From assembly GCF_013404595.1 (NCBI RefSeq), contig NZ_JABVAX010000009.1:1-55000 (forward strand): a stretch of DNA of 55,000 nt, written 5' to 3'. This document shows positions 16,313-24,033 of this stretch, piece by piece. Made by a program: the position numbers and the translations under genes. Within the stretch, counting starts at the first letter, position 1; each line of letters starts with the position of its first letter. The notes under the pieces are model-generated. The model had not been told where the DNA came from. It saw nothing but the letters and a program-made list of their open reading frames with translations, and made no database searches. Source of the stretch: Jannaschia marina. Lineage in GTDB: Bacteria; Pseudomonadota; Alphaproteobacteria; Rhodobacterales; Rhodobacteraceae.

Positions 16313-17029
16313 GTCGGCCAGACGATCCAGAGCCACCTGAAGGTCGATCGCCCCGTCGTACAGCGCACGGCCCGAGATCGCTCCCGCGATCGTGCCTCTG
16401 GCCTTCAATGCCTCGAGATCATCGAGAGACGACACCCCGCCCGAAGCGATCACCGGGATCGACACGGCACGGGCCAGTGCGTCCGTCGCCTCGACGTTCG
16501 GGCCACCCATCGCGCCGTCACGGCTGATGTCGGTGTAGATGATCGCCGCGACGCCCGCGTCCTCGAACTGGCGGGCGAGGTCCGTCGCCATCACGTCCGT
16601 CTCCTCGGCCCAGCCCCGCGTCGCGACACGGCCCTTGCGCGCGTCGATGCCGACGGCGACCTGACCCGGGAAAGCGCGGGCCGCTTCGCGGACGAGCCCG
16701 GGGTCTTCCACCGCCACGGTGCCGAGGATCACCCGCGCCAGTCCCCGGCCGAGCCAGGCTTCTATGGTCGCAAGATCGCGGATGCCGCCGCCGAGCTGAC
16801 AGGGCACGTCGACACCCGACAGGATCGCCTCGACCGCGGCCGCGTTCACTGGCTTGCCCGCGAAGGCCCCGTTCAGGTCGACGAGGTGGATCCATTCGCA
16901 GCCGGCTGCGGCGAAAGCTGCCGCCTGCGCCGCCGGGTCGTCGTTGAAGACGGTCGCGCTTTCCATTTCCCCGTGGAGCAAGCGCACGGCCTGGCCGTCC
17001 TTCAGGTCGATGGCGGGATAGAGGATCAT
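16295..17029 (-). CDS. hisA: Phosphoribosylformimino-AICAR ribotide isomerase
   Basis: This 244-residue TIM barrel opens the ring of ProFAR to give PRFAR, the substrate of HisF-HisH. The N-terminal '[20 protein letters not shown]' holds the catalytic Asp8, and '[16 protein letters not shown]' holds the second Asp near 130. Phosphate loops 'LGGGIRD' and '[11 protein letters not shown]' are in the expected places. It faces the DUF302 gene tail to tail and is followed, after that insert, by hisF. Confidence 0.97.
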   Translation of the reverse strand: MILYPAIDLKDGQAVRLLHGEMESATVFNDDPAAQAAAFAAAGCEWIHLVDLNGAFAGKPVNAAAVEAILSGVDVPCQLGGGIRDLATIEAWLGRGLARVILGTVAVEDPGLVREAARAFPGQVAVGIDARKGRVATRGWAEETDVMATDLARQFEDAGVAAIIYTDISRDGAMGGPNVEATDALARAVSIPVIASGGVSSLDDLEALKARGTIAGAISGRALYDGAIDLQVALDRLADKDRGR

Positions 17030-17163
17030 GGCATGGCTCCGATGCGGGTCTCGCCCGGCTCATGCCCCATCCGGCGCGGCGCGAAAACCCCGTGCCGAAA
17101 CGTAACGCTTGATTTGCCGCGCCCCGGACGGTCAGGCTCTGCGCATATCTGGGAGGATACCAC

Positions 17164-17550
17164 ATGAAACGCTTCATCCTGACACTCGTGGCCGGCATCG
17201 GGCTTGCCACCGCCGCTTCCGCCGACCCTATCGAGGGCGTCTGGCAGACGGAGGTCGATGACGGCTCCTTCGCCTACGTCACGATCGCGCCCTGCGGGGG
17301 AAACTTCTGCGGTACGATCAGCCGCACGTTCAACTCGGACGGCGAATACCGCTCGCCCAACATCGGCAAGCAGATCGTGCGCAACATGGCCGCGCAGGGC
17401 GGCGGCGAATACGAGGGCCAGGTCTGGCGGCCGTCGAACGACAAGGTCTACGTCGGCAAGATCGCCCTCAACGGCAATCAAATGGCACTGCGCGGCTGCG
17501 TCGCCGGCGGCCTGATCTGCGCGCGTCAGAACTGGGTCAAGATCCAGTAG
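17164..17550 (+). CDS. Secreted DUF2147 protein
   Basis: This 128-residue protein has a signal peptide (residues 1-20, 'TAASA-D') and the DUF2147 pattern: 'IEGVWQTEVDDGSFAYVTIA', then 'NFCGTI', 'GGGEYEGQVWRPSNDKVYVG' and 'LRGCVAGGLICARQNW'. Four cysteines could form two disulfides. The family is a small periplasmic beta-barrel-like domain of unknown function. GGGAGG lies ahead of the ATG. Like the DUF302 gene, it is inserted on the opposite strand inside the his block, here between hisH and hisA. Confidence 0.85.
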   Translation: MKRFILTLVAGIGLATAASADPIEGVWQTEVDDGSFAYVTIAPCGGNFCGTISRTFNSDGEYRSPNIGKQIVRNMAAQGGGEYEGQVWRPSNDKVYVGKIALNGNQMALRGCVAGGLICARQNWVKIQ

Positions 17551-17573
17551 GCGAGACAGAATTTTCGCACAGC

Positions 17574-17601
17574 ACGGCCCGCGCCCTCGCGCGGGCCGTT
17601 T
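17574..17601. terminator. Bidirectional hairpin between DUF2147 gene and hisH
   Basis: A perfect 10-bp stem, ACGGCCCGCG / CGCGGGCCGT, with a 6-base loop lies in the gap between two convergent genes. It is followed by TT on the plus side and preceded by a short A/T stretch. Confidence 0.65.
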
Positions 17602-17606
17602 CGCGT

Positions 17607-18245
17607 TCAGGGCGTCCAACGCAGGAAGTTGGCGATCAACCGCAGGCCCGTCGCCTGGCTCTTTTCCGGGTGGAACTGCGTGCCCACCACGTTGTCACGC
17701 GCGACGATGGCGGTGACGTCGCCGCCGTATTCGACATGGGCCAGTCGGTCGGACACGTCCGTCATAACCATCTGGTAGGAGTGGACAAAATAAGCGTGAT
17801 CCCCGGTCGAAACGCCGTCGAGGACGGGGTGCGCGCCAGTGACGATCAGGTCGTTCCAGCCCATGTGCGGGACCTTGAGCCCCGGGTCGTCGGGCACGAT
17901 CCGTTCGATCGCGCCGCCGATCAGGTCGAAGCCCGGAACTTCCTCGTATTCGCGGCCCACCGTGGCGAGCATCTGCATTCCGACACAGATGCCGAGGAAG
18001 GGCACGGCGCGGCTGCGCACCGCGTCCAGAACGGCCTCCTCCAGACCGGCGAAGCCCTGCAATCCGCGCCGGCAGGCGGGAAAGGCCCCATCACCGGGAA
18101 GAACGACGCGATCTGCGCGGGCCACGTCTTCGGGGCGTTGCGACACGAGAACCTGCCCCGCGTCCACCTCCCGCGCCATGCGCTCGAAGGCCTTCTCGGC
18201 GGAGTGCAGGTTGCCGCTGTCGTAGTCGACGAGAACCGTAAGCAT
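17607..18245 (-). CDS. hisH: Imidazole glycerol phosphate synthase subunit HisH
   Basis: This 212-residue class-I glutamine amidotransferase supplies ammonia to HisF. The nucleophile is Cys87 in 'FLGICVGMQML', and the His-Glu pair is in 'GTQFHPEKSQ' near residue 192. 'VLPGDGAFPACRRGL' forms the loop that normally reads PGxG. The start at 18245 follows the hisB stop by 4 bases; the frame to 18407 is antisense-like extension inside hisB. It is probably co-transcribed with hisB. Confidence 0.97.
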   Translation of the reverse strand: MLTVLVDYDSGNLHSAEKAFERMAREVDAGQVLVSQRPEDVARADRVVLPGDGAFPACRRGLQGFAGLEEAVLDAVRSRAVPFLGICVGMQMLATVGREYEEVPGFDLIGGAIERIVPDDPGLKVPHMGWNDLIVTGAHPVLDGVSTGDHAYFVHSYQMVMTDVSDRLAHVEYGGDVTAIVARDNVVGTQFHPEKSQATGLRLIANFLRWTP

Positions 18246-18249
18246 GAGC

Positions 18250-18837
18250 TTACAAAGAGCCCTTGGTCGAGGGGATCGCGTCCGCCTTGCGCGGGTCCGT
18301 CTCGAGTGCGTCGCGAAGCGCCCGGGCGAAGGCCTTGAAGGCGGCCTCGGCGATGTGGTGCGAATTGACGCCGCGCAGTCCGTCCATGTGCAGCGTGATG
18401 CCGCCATGTGTCGAGATTGCCTGGAAAAACTCCCGCACGAGCTCCGTGTCGAAATCCTTGATCTGCGGGGCGGTCATGGCGACGTCCCAAGCGAGATAGG
18501 GCCGCCCCGAGAGGTCCAGCGCCGCGCGCACGAGCGCGTCGTCCATCGCCAGGTGGCAGGAGCCGTAGCGCACGATCCCGCGCTTGTCGCCCATGGCCTC
18601 GGTCAGGGCCTGTCCGAGCGCAATACCCACATCCTCGACCGTGTGATGGTCGTCGATATGCGTGTCGCCGTCGCAGCGCACGCGCATGTCGATGAGCGCG
18701 TGGCGCGCGAGCTGGTCGAGCATGTGGTCGAAGAAGCCGACGCCGGTCCGGTTATCGTAGCTGCCGATGCCGTCGAGGTCGATCTCGACGGTGATGTCGG
18801 TCTCGGCGGTCTTGCGGCTGATCGTGGCCTTGCGCAT
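18250..18837 (-). CDS. hisB: Imidazoleglycerol-phosphate dehydratase
   Basis: This 195-residue monofunctional enzyme (no phosphatase domain, as usual in alphaproteobacteria) dehydrates IGP to imidazole acetol phosphate. The manganese-binding motifs are present: '[17 protein letters not shown]' near residue 64 and '[17 protein letters not shown]' near 163. The N-terminal pattern '[20 protein letters not shown]' is typical. It is the first gene of the visible his run and is divergent from the RTX-Hint gene 231 bases away. Confidence 0.97.
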   Translation of the reverse strand: MRKATISRKTAETDITVEIDLDGIGSYDNRTGVGFFDHMLDQLARHALIDMRVRCDGDTHIDDHHTVEDVGIALGQALTEAMGDKRGIVRYGSCHLAMDDALVRAALDLSGRPYLAWDVAMTAPQIKDFDTELVREFFQAISTHGGITLHMDGLRGVNSHHIAEAAFKAFARALRDALETDPRKADAIPSTKGSL

Positions 18838-19068
18838 AGCGGCTCTCCGGTGTCTCGGGGCGTATCGGGCGCTCTCTAGCCCGAGCGGGCGGCCCCGAAA
18901 AGGCCGGTGTGCGGCGTTTCCGGTTCGACGGCAACGAAACCGTGATTGAAATGCTGTTTCCCGCGAGCCCCAGCCAAACGGTCACAATTTGAACGAAATT
19001 CGCGGCTATGCGCGGAAGCACGCGCCTGCGGTTTCCGGGTGCGCCACTGCAGAAGTGACCGTTTTCCG

Positions 19069-22000
19069 ATGCCCACCTTTTCCTTCCGTCTCTATGCTGC
19101 CGACCCCTTCGGCATCCTGAGCCAGACGGCAGGGAACACGGCCACCTGGACGGGGCCGGGCGAGGCGACGGGAACGGCAATCCTCACCGACAATGGCGGG
19201 GGCACGGCGCAGGACTTCCTCGTCGACAACACCGAGACAGCGACGACTGACGTAACGGTCGGCGGCTTCTCGGCTACGAATGCCTCGATCCAGGCCGAGG
19301 AGACGTGGCTCGTCCGTGACACGATCACCGGCGAGGAGATCACCGTCACGACGTTCAACGTCAACAACGGGGCCCAGTACTACACCATCTCCTCGAGCCC
19401 GCTGGTCGAGGGGCGGTCCTACGAGACCATCTCCTTCGACGCCTCCCCGACCGAAGGCGAGGGCACGGGCTTCGCCTACGAGGACTACAACGACGGCACC
19501 GTTCTGGGTACCGCGGGCAACGACGTCATCGACCGCGACTACACGGGTGACCCGAACGGCGACCGCGTCGACAACAACGACCTCTATACCAGCGAGACGA
19601 GCCAGGAGACCTTCACCTGGTCGAGCTTCGGCGACAACGCCGACCTTGCCGGCGCGGCGGGCGGCAGCCAGACGAACGGCGACGTCCTCGTCACCTTCAG
19701 CGCCGACGCGCCTCCGGGCTCCACATTCATCGCCAACTACGACGACGGCATCGGCGGGACGGATGAGAACGTCTATGTCCCCCCGGGCAGCGGCTTCTCG
19801 GCCACGTCGAACGCCCGGTTCTTCGCCAACGGGACGGCGACGGACACGCTGCTGACGATCGACTTCGACAGCGCCGACCCGGGCACCTCGACCGAGGTGC
19901 ACAATGTCCAGTTCGTGGTGTCCGACATCGACGGCGTCATCAACGCGGGCAACAACTTCCAGGATATCGTCACGATCCGCGCCTTCGATGTCGAGGGCAA
20001 CGAGATCGACGTCGACATCGAGATCCTCGGCAACGACACCCTCTCGGGGAACACTGTCACGGGTCTGATCGACAGCGATCAACCGTCCGAAGCGGACGGC
20101 GCGATCTTCGTTACGATCGGGGGGCCGGTCGAGCGGATCGAGATCCTCTACGACAACGGCGGCAACACCCAGCAGGCGGTGTTCATCTCCGACATCAACT
20201 ACGATGCCGTCTCGACCCAGGGCAACGCGGACAGCATCGACGCGGGCGCGGGCGACGACAGCGTCTTCGCGGGGTCCGACAACGACACCGTTCTTGGGGG
20301 TGCCGGAAACGATACGCTCGACGGCGACTCGGGCGACGACACGCTGGACGGCGGGACCGGCAACGACAGCCTGCTGGGCGGGTCGGGCGACGATACGCTC
20401 TCGGGCGGTGCGAACAATGACGTGCTCGACGGCGAGGCCGGCAACGACAGCCTGCTGGGCGGGAGCGGCAACGACACGCTGACCGGTTCCGAGGGCGACG
20501 ACACTCTGCGGGGTGGCGGCGGGGCCGACAGCATCACGTTCACCGGCGGCAACGGCGTGCTGACCGGCGACGGCGGGGCCGACACGATCCGGGCCGAGGG
20601 TACCTCGAACCTCGTTACCGGGGGGGCGGGCAACGATCTCATCTCCGGTGGCGCGGGCACCGAGACGGTCGACGGCGGTACCGGCTCCGATACGATCGTC
20701 TCCTCCGGCAACGCCGATGCGCTCTCGGGTGGCGACGACGCCGACACCTTCGACATGGCCGACGGATTCGGGGCCGACACGCTCACCGGCGGGGAGGGCG
20801 GAACCGACCTCGATATCGTCGACTTCGCCGATCTGGGCGATGCGGTCACCGTCACCTTCTCCGGCCCGGAAGCGGGCAGCGCGACCGACGGCACCGACAC
20901 GGCGCAATTCTCGGAGATCGAGCGCTTCGTCCTGACCGATTTCGACGACTCCGTCGCAGGTGGCAGCGGGGCGGAGGACATCTTTGCCGGCGCGGGCGAC
21001 GACACGCTGATCGGCGGGGCCGGCGACGATACGCTTCGCGGCGAGGCCGGCGACGATTCCATCTCTTTCGCCGAAGGTGCCAATCTCGTCGACGGTGGGG
21101 CCGATGCGGACTTCCTCTTTGCCGAGGCCTCCGACTTCGACCAGACGGTCATCGGCGGCGAGGCCGGGGACGACCGCGACACGATCAGCTGGGAAAATGA
21201 GGCCGATGCCGCCGATGCGGCCTTTATCCTCTTTTCCTCGGACGAAGCGGGCACCGGCACGCTGCGCGGCCAGACCACCACCTTCAGCCAGATCGAGACG
21301 GTCCACACAACCCAGGCCGACGACACGATCGACGCCCGCGCGTCGACCGGCGGCGTCGATGTGGCCTCCTTCGCGGGCGACGACATCTTCACCGGCGGTT
21401 CCGGAGGCGATACCTTAAGCGCGGGCTCGGGCGACGACACGATCGACGGGGGTGCCGGGGCCGATGTGCTCTCGGGCGGGGCCGACGCCGACACGTTCAA
21501 CGTCACCGGCACCTTCGGCGACGATACCATCGACGGGGGCGAAGGCGGCACCGACGATGACGTCATCGACCTCTCTGGCCTCTCCGGCCCGGTTACCGTC
21601 ACCTACACCGGCGACGAGGCCGGTACGATCACCGACGGCACGAGCACGATCACCTTCTCGAACATCGAACGGCTGATCCTGACGGACTTCGACGATGTGG
21701 TGGATGCCACGTTCGACACGGCGGGCATCGACGTCGTCGCAGGCGACGGGGCGGATACGATCACGGGCGGCACGGGTGACGATACCATTTCCGGCGGTGC
21801 GGGTGCCGACACCCTCTCGGGCGGGGCCGGCAACGACAGTCTGACCGGCGGGGCAGGGGACGACACCCTGAACGTCGGCGTGGGCGACGTCGCAACGGGC
21901 GGGGCGGACGACGACCTGTTCCTCGTCGACACGCTCAATGCGGGCGGCGGGACGATCACGGTGACCGGGGGCGAGACCTCCGAGACGGCGGGCGACACCG

Positions 22001-22674
22001 TCGATTTCAACGGTCTATGGGATTCGGGCGAGGTCAACTTCGACGATCCGTCGCTCGGCGGCGAGGCCACGCTGACCGACGGCACGGTCGTCGACTTCTC
22101 TGAAATGGAGTCCGTTATCTGCTTCGCCAGCGGTACCCGCATCGCGACGCCCGACGGCCCCCGCGCAGTGGAGGATCTGATCGCCGGCGATCTTGTCCTG
22201 ACCGGCGACGCCGGGCCGCAGCCTCTCGAATGGGTCGGCGCGCGCAGGGGGCTCGTCGGGCGCGAGATGGCTCCGATCCTGTTCCGTGCGGGCGCGCTTG
22301 GAAACACGGCACCTTTGCGTGTCTCGCCGAACCACCGGATGCTGGTGACGGGCTGGCGCGCGCAGCTTCTCTTCGGCGAGGAGGAAGTGCTGGTGCCCGC
22401 CAAGGCGCTCGTCGATGGTCGCCTCGTTCTGGCCGAGGGGCCGGGCACCGTCACCTACCACCACCTCCTGACGCCCGCACATCAGGTCATCTTCGCCGAG
22501 GGCGCGCCGGCCGAGACGTTCCTGCCCGCCGCCGAAGGGCTCGAGGGGATCGACGCGGCGGCCCGCGCAAGGCTCTTCGCCGTCCGCCCCGAGCTTCGCA
22601 CGGATCTTGGCTCCTACGGTGCGACGGCACGGGCGACGGCCCGCGTGAGGACGGGAATGCTGCTGGCCGGCTGA
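19069..22674 (+). CDS. RTX calcium-binding repeat protein with C-terminal Hint domain
   Basis: This is a 1201-residue exported protein. The N-terminal ~380 residues are Asp/Thr/Gly-rich and unassigned. From about residue 386 to 930 there are blocks of RTX nonapeptides such as GGSGDDTLSGG, which form calcium-bound beta rolls, interrupted by non-repeat segments around 600-700 and 800-850. From Cys 1018 a Hint (Hedgehog/intein-type) domain begins with 'CFASGTRIATPDG' and includes 'LRVSPNHRMLVTGWRAQLLF'. There is no Sec signal, so type I secretion is expected, but no ABC exporter is nearby. The start at 19069 (MPTFSFRLY) is preferred to 18946. The Hint domain suggests self-cleavage, which is known for the fold but not shown here. 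Confidence 0.9.
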   Translation: MPTFSFRLYAADPFGILSQTAGNTATWTGPGEATGTAILTDNGGGTAQDFLVDNTETATTDVTVGGFSATNASIQAEETWLVRDTITGEEITVTTFNVNNGAQYYTISSSPLVEGRSYETISFDASPTEGEGTGFAYEDYNDGTVLGTAGNDVIDRDYTGDPNGDRVDNNDLYTSETSQETFTWSSFGDNADLAGAAGGSQTNGDVLVTFSADAPPGSTFIANYDDGIGGTDENVYVPPGSGFSATSNARFFANGTATDTLLTIDFDSADPGTSTEVHNVQFVVSDIDGVINAGNNFQDIVTIRAFDVEGNEIDVDIEILGNDTLSGNTVTGLIDSDQPSEADGAIFVTIGGPVERIEILYDNGGNTQQAVFISDINYDAVSTQGNADSIDAGAGDDSVFAGSDNDTVLGGAGNDTLDGDSGDDTLDGGTGNDSLLGGSGDDTLSGGANNDVLDGEAGNDSLLGGSGNDTLTGSEGDDTLRGGGGADSITFTGGNGVLTGDGGADTIRAEGTSNLVTGGAGNDLISGGAGTETVDGGTGSDTIVSSGNADALSGGDDADTFDMADGFGADTLTGGEGGTDLDIVDFADLGDAVTVTFSGPEAGSATDGTDTAQFSEIERFVLTDFDDSVAGGSGAEDIFAGAGDDTLIGGAGDDTLRGEAGDDSISFAEGANLVDGGADADFLFAEASDFDQTVIGGEAGDDRDTISWENEADAADAAFILFSSDEAGTGTLRGQTTTFSQIETVHTTQADDTIDARASTGGVDVASFAGDDIFTGGSGGDTLSAGSGDDTIDGGAGADVLSGGADADTFNVTGTFGDDTIDGGEGGTDDDVIDLSGLSGPVTVTYTGDEAGTITDGTSTITFSNIERLILTDFDDVVDATFDTAGIDVVAGDGADTITGGTGDDTISGGAGADTLSGGAGNDSLTGGAGDDTLNVGVGDVATGGADDDLFLVDTLNAGGGTITVTGGETSETAGDTVDFNGLWDSGEVNFDDPSLGGEATLTDGTVVDFSEMESVICFASGTRIATPDGPRAVEDLIAGDLVLTGDAGPQPLEWVGARRGLVGREMAPILFRAGALGNTAPLRVSPNHRMLVTGWRAQLLFGEEEVLVPAKALVDGRLVLAEGPGTVTYHHLLTPAHQVIFAEGAPAETFLPAAEGLEGIDAAARARLFAVRPELRTDLGSYGATARATARVRTGMLLAG

Positions 22675-22700
22675 CGACCGCGATCGCGGCGGAACAAACG

Positions 22701-22733
22701 AAAAGCCCCCGACCGTCCGGTCGAGGGCTTTTC
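22701..22733. terminator. Terminator after RTX-Hint gene
   Basis: AAAAGCCC and GGGCTTTT enclose a second stem GACCG / CGGTC. The T-run on the plus strand ends RTX-gene transcription, and the A-run gives a T-run on the minus strand, so it can also end the tRNA-Gly transcripts. Confidence 0.85.
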
Positions 22734-22744
22734 ATTGGCCGAAT

Positions 22745-22819
22745 TGGAGCGGGCGAGGCGATTCGAACGCCCGACCCTAACCTTGGCAAGGTTATGCTCT
22801 ACCCCTGAGCTACGCCCGC
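22745..22819 (-). tRNA. tRNA-Gly (GCC), copy 1
   Basis: The 75-base minus-strand sequence pairs GCGGGCG with CGCCCGC, has the anticodon loop TTGCCAA (anticodon GCC) and T loop TTCGAAT, and ends with discriminator T and an encoded CCA. Confidence 0.97.
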
Positions 22820-22954
22820 CCTCTTCGGTAGCGGCTATTTAGGAAATGCGCTGCGAGGCCGCAAGCGGAAAACGGGGAGCCGGAGCGGAAAAACGGCCGA
22901 CTTGCAGAGGGCCGCTCGAACGGTCGCTTGGCAGGATGGCCGGGATGATCGAAC

Positions 22955-23029
22955 TGGAGCGGGCGAGGCGATTCGAACGCCCGACCCTAACCTTGGCAAG
23001 GTTATGCTCTACCCCTGAGCTACGCCCGC
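22955..23029 (-). tRNA. tRNA-Gly (GCC), copy 2
   Basis: This is identical in sequence to the copy at 22745-22819. The 135 bases between the two differ from their other flanks, so only the tRNA itself appears duplicated. No gene is seen between them. Confidence 0.97.
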
Positions 23030-23078
23030 GCCGGTTCGATATGGGCCACCTATGCGGCAGATATCCTGTCTGCAAGTC

Positions 23079-23111
23079 GAAAATCGGCCGGAGATTCGTA
23101 GATCTCCGGCC
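23079..23111 (-). terminator. Terminator of pilin-like gene
   Basis: On the minus strand a perfect 10-bp stem (GGCCGGAGAT / ATCTCCGGCC, 6-base loop) is followed by CGATTTTC, 41 bases after the stop of the pilin-like gene. Confidence 0.8.
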
Positions 23112-23151
23112 AAAGATGTCCGTGCCGCCCTTTGGCGGTCATGCAGGGCGT

Positions 23152-23877
23152 TCAGCCTTCTCCGGCCAGACCCGTTGCCCGGAAATTGTCGATGGCAAAG
23201 AACTCGTTGTCGGCACCAGCCGTGGCATTCGAGCCGAAGCCGATGTTCACATTGCCCAGCGGGTTGTCGGGATCGTCGTTACGCACCGTGATCGCGATGT
23301 TCGAGCGGGCATCGACATCGGTGCCGCCGCCGAGTTGCACGCCGGTGTCGATCTCGGTGTAGCGAATGATGATCCCTCGCTCTTCGAGGTTGTCGGCCGC
23401 GGTGAAGACGGGTGTGCCATTCGAGACCGTGACAGAGCCCACCGCCTGGTCGTCGACGTAGACGGTCCCGGTGTCGCCGTCGAAGTTGTCCATCGACAGC
23501 AGGTCGAATGTGAACGTCGCGCGGTCCACATCGTCGGCGATGGTAAAGTCGCGATTCACGCCCGCCTGACCACCGGTGTTCTCGATGGGACCGAGGACAT
23601 TGCCGATGCCGTTGATCTCGGTGACACCTGCACCCGTCCAGCCGGCGGCGGTGTTATCGAAGCCGTTGTTGTAACTCAGGCCGTTCTCGCTGCCCGGAGC
23701 CTCGCCTTTCAGCTCCGAGTCGACCGTACTTGCAAGGGCGCGCATGCCCCATTCGATCACGTCCGTCGTTGCCAGCCCCACCGCGGTCACGGCTCCGGCA
23801 AGCACGACGTAGTCAACGGAAATCGCCCCCTTGGTATCACGGAGGAACTCCCGGATGTAGTCAAGTTCTAGACGCAT
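23152..23877 (-). CDS. Flp-pilin-like N-terminus fused to a secreted beta-rich domain
   Basis: The 242-residue protein starts with a short charged leader and 'KGAISVDYVVLAGAVTAVGL' (about residues 16-35). This fits the Flp/type IVb prepilin rule of a Gly cleavage site, four residues, then an acidic residue and Tyr; here Asp replaces the usual Glu. Ordinary Flp pilins are only 50-70 residues. Here about 180 more residues follow, beta-rich and Asn/Asp/Gly-rich ('TATFTFDL'-type strands, 'GTVYVDDQAVGSVTV', 'NEFFAIDNFRATGLAGEG'), resembling lectin-like sandwich domains. The start at 23877 (MRLELDYIREF) is preferred to 23904. No tad/cpa assembly genes are in the window. A minor pseudopilin or pilus adhesin is the likely role, by inference. 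Confidence 0.7.
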   Translation of the reverse strand: MRLELDYIREFLRDTKGAISVDYVVLAGAVTAVGLATTDVIEWGMRALASTVDSELKGEAPGSENGLSYNNGFDNTAAGWTGAGVTEINGIGNVLGPIENTGGQAGVNRDFTIADDVDRATFTFDLLSMDNFDGDTGTVYVDDQAVGSVTVSNGTPVFTAADNLEERGIIIRYTEIDTGVQLGGGTDVDARSNIAITVRNDDPDNPLGNVNIGFGSNATAGADNEFFAIDNFRATGLAGEG

Positions 23878-23995
23878 GGCAGGACTCGGTACTGAGAAAA
23901 TCATACCTCGTCGTATCGGGTGACTGCGTCGGCCGTTGGGTTGGTTGGCGCCTGAAATGGGGCGATATGGTCTGGAAATATATACAATTTTAGTT

Positions 23996-24020
23996 GTCCG
24001 CCGGGATTGTCCCGGCGGAC
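23996..24020 (-). terminator. Hairpin downstream of pyruvate carboxylase gene
   Basis: A perfect 11-bp stem GTCCGCCGGGA / TCCCGGCGGAC with a 3-base loop lies 13 bases beyond the stop. The following sequence is AACTAAAATT rather than a clean T-run, so termination may be partial or the hairpin may protect the 3' end. Confidence 0.6.
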
Positions 24021-24033
24021 CCTTAAAATCGCC

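Noticed and set aside
19006..21306. A 766-codon open frame antisense to the RTX gene
   Set aside because: It mirrors the repetitive Asp/Gly codons of the RTX repeats and has no RBS or recognisable domain.
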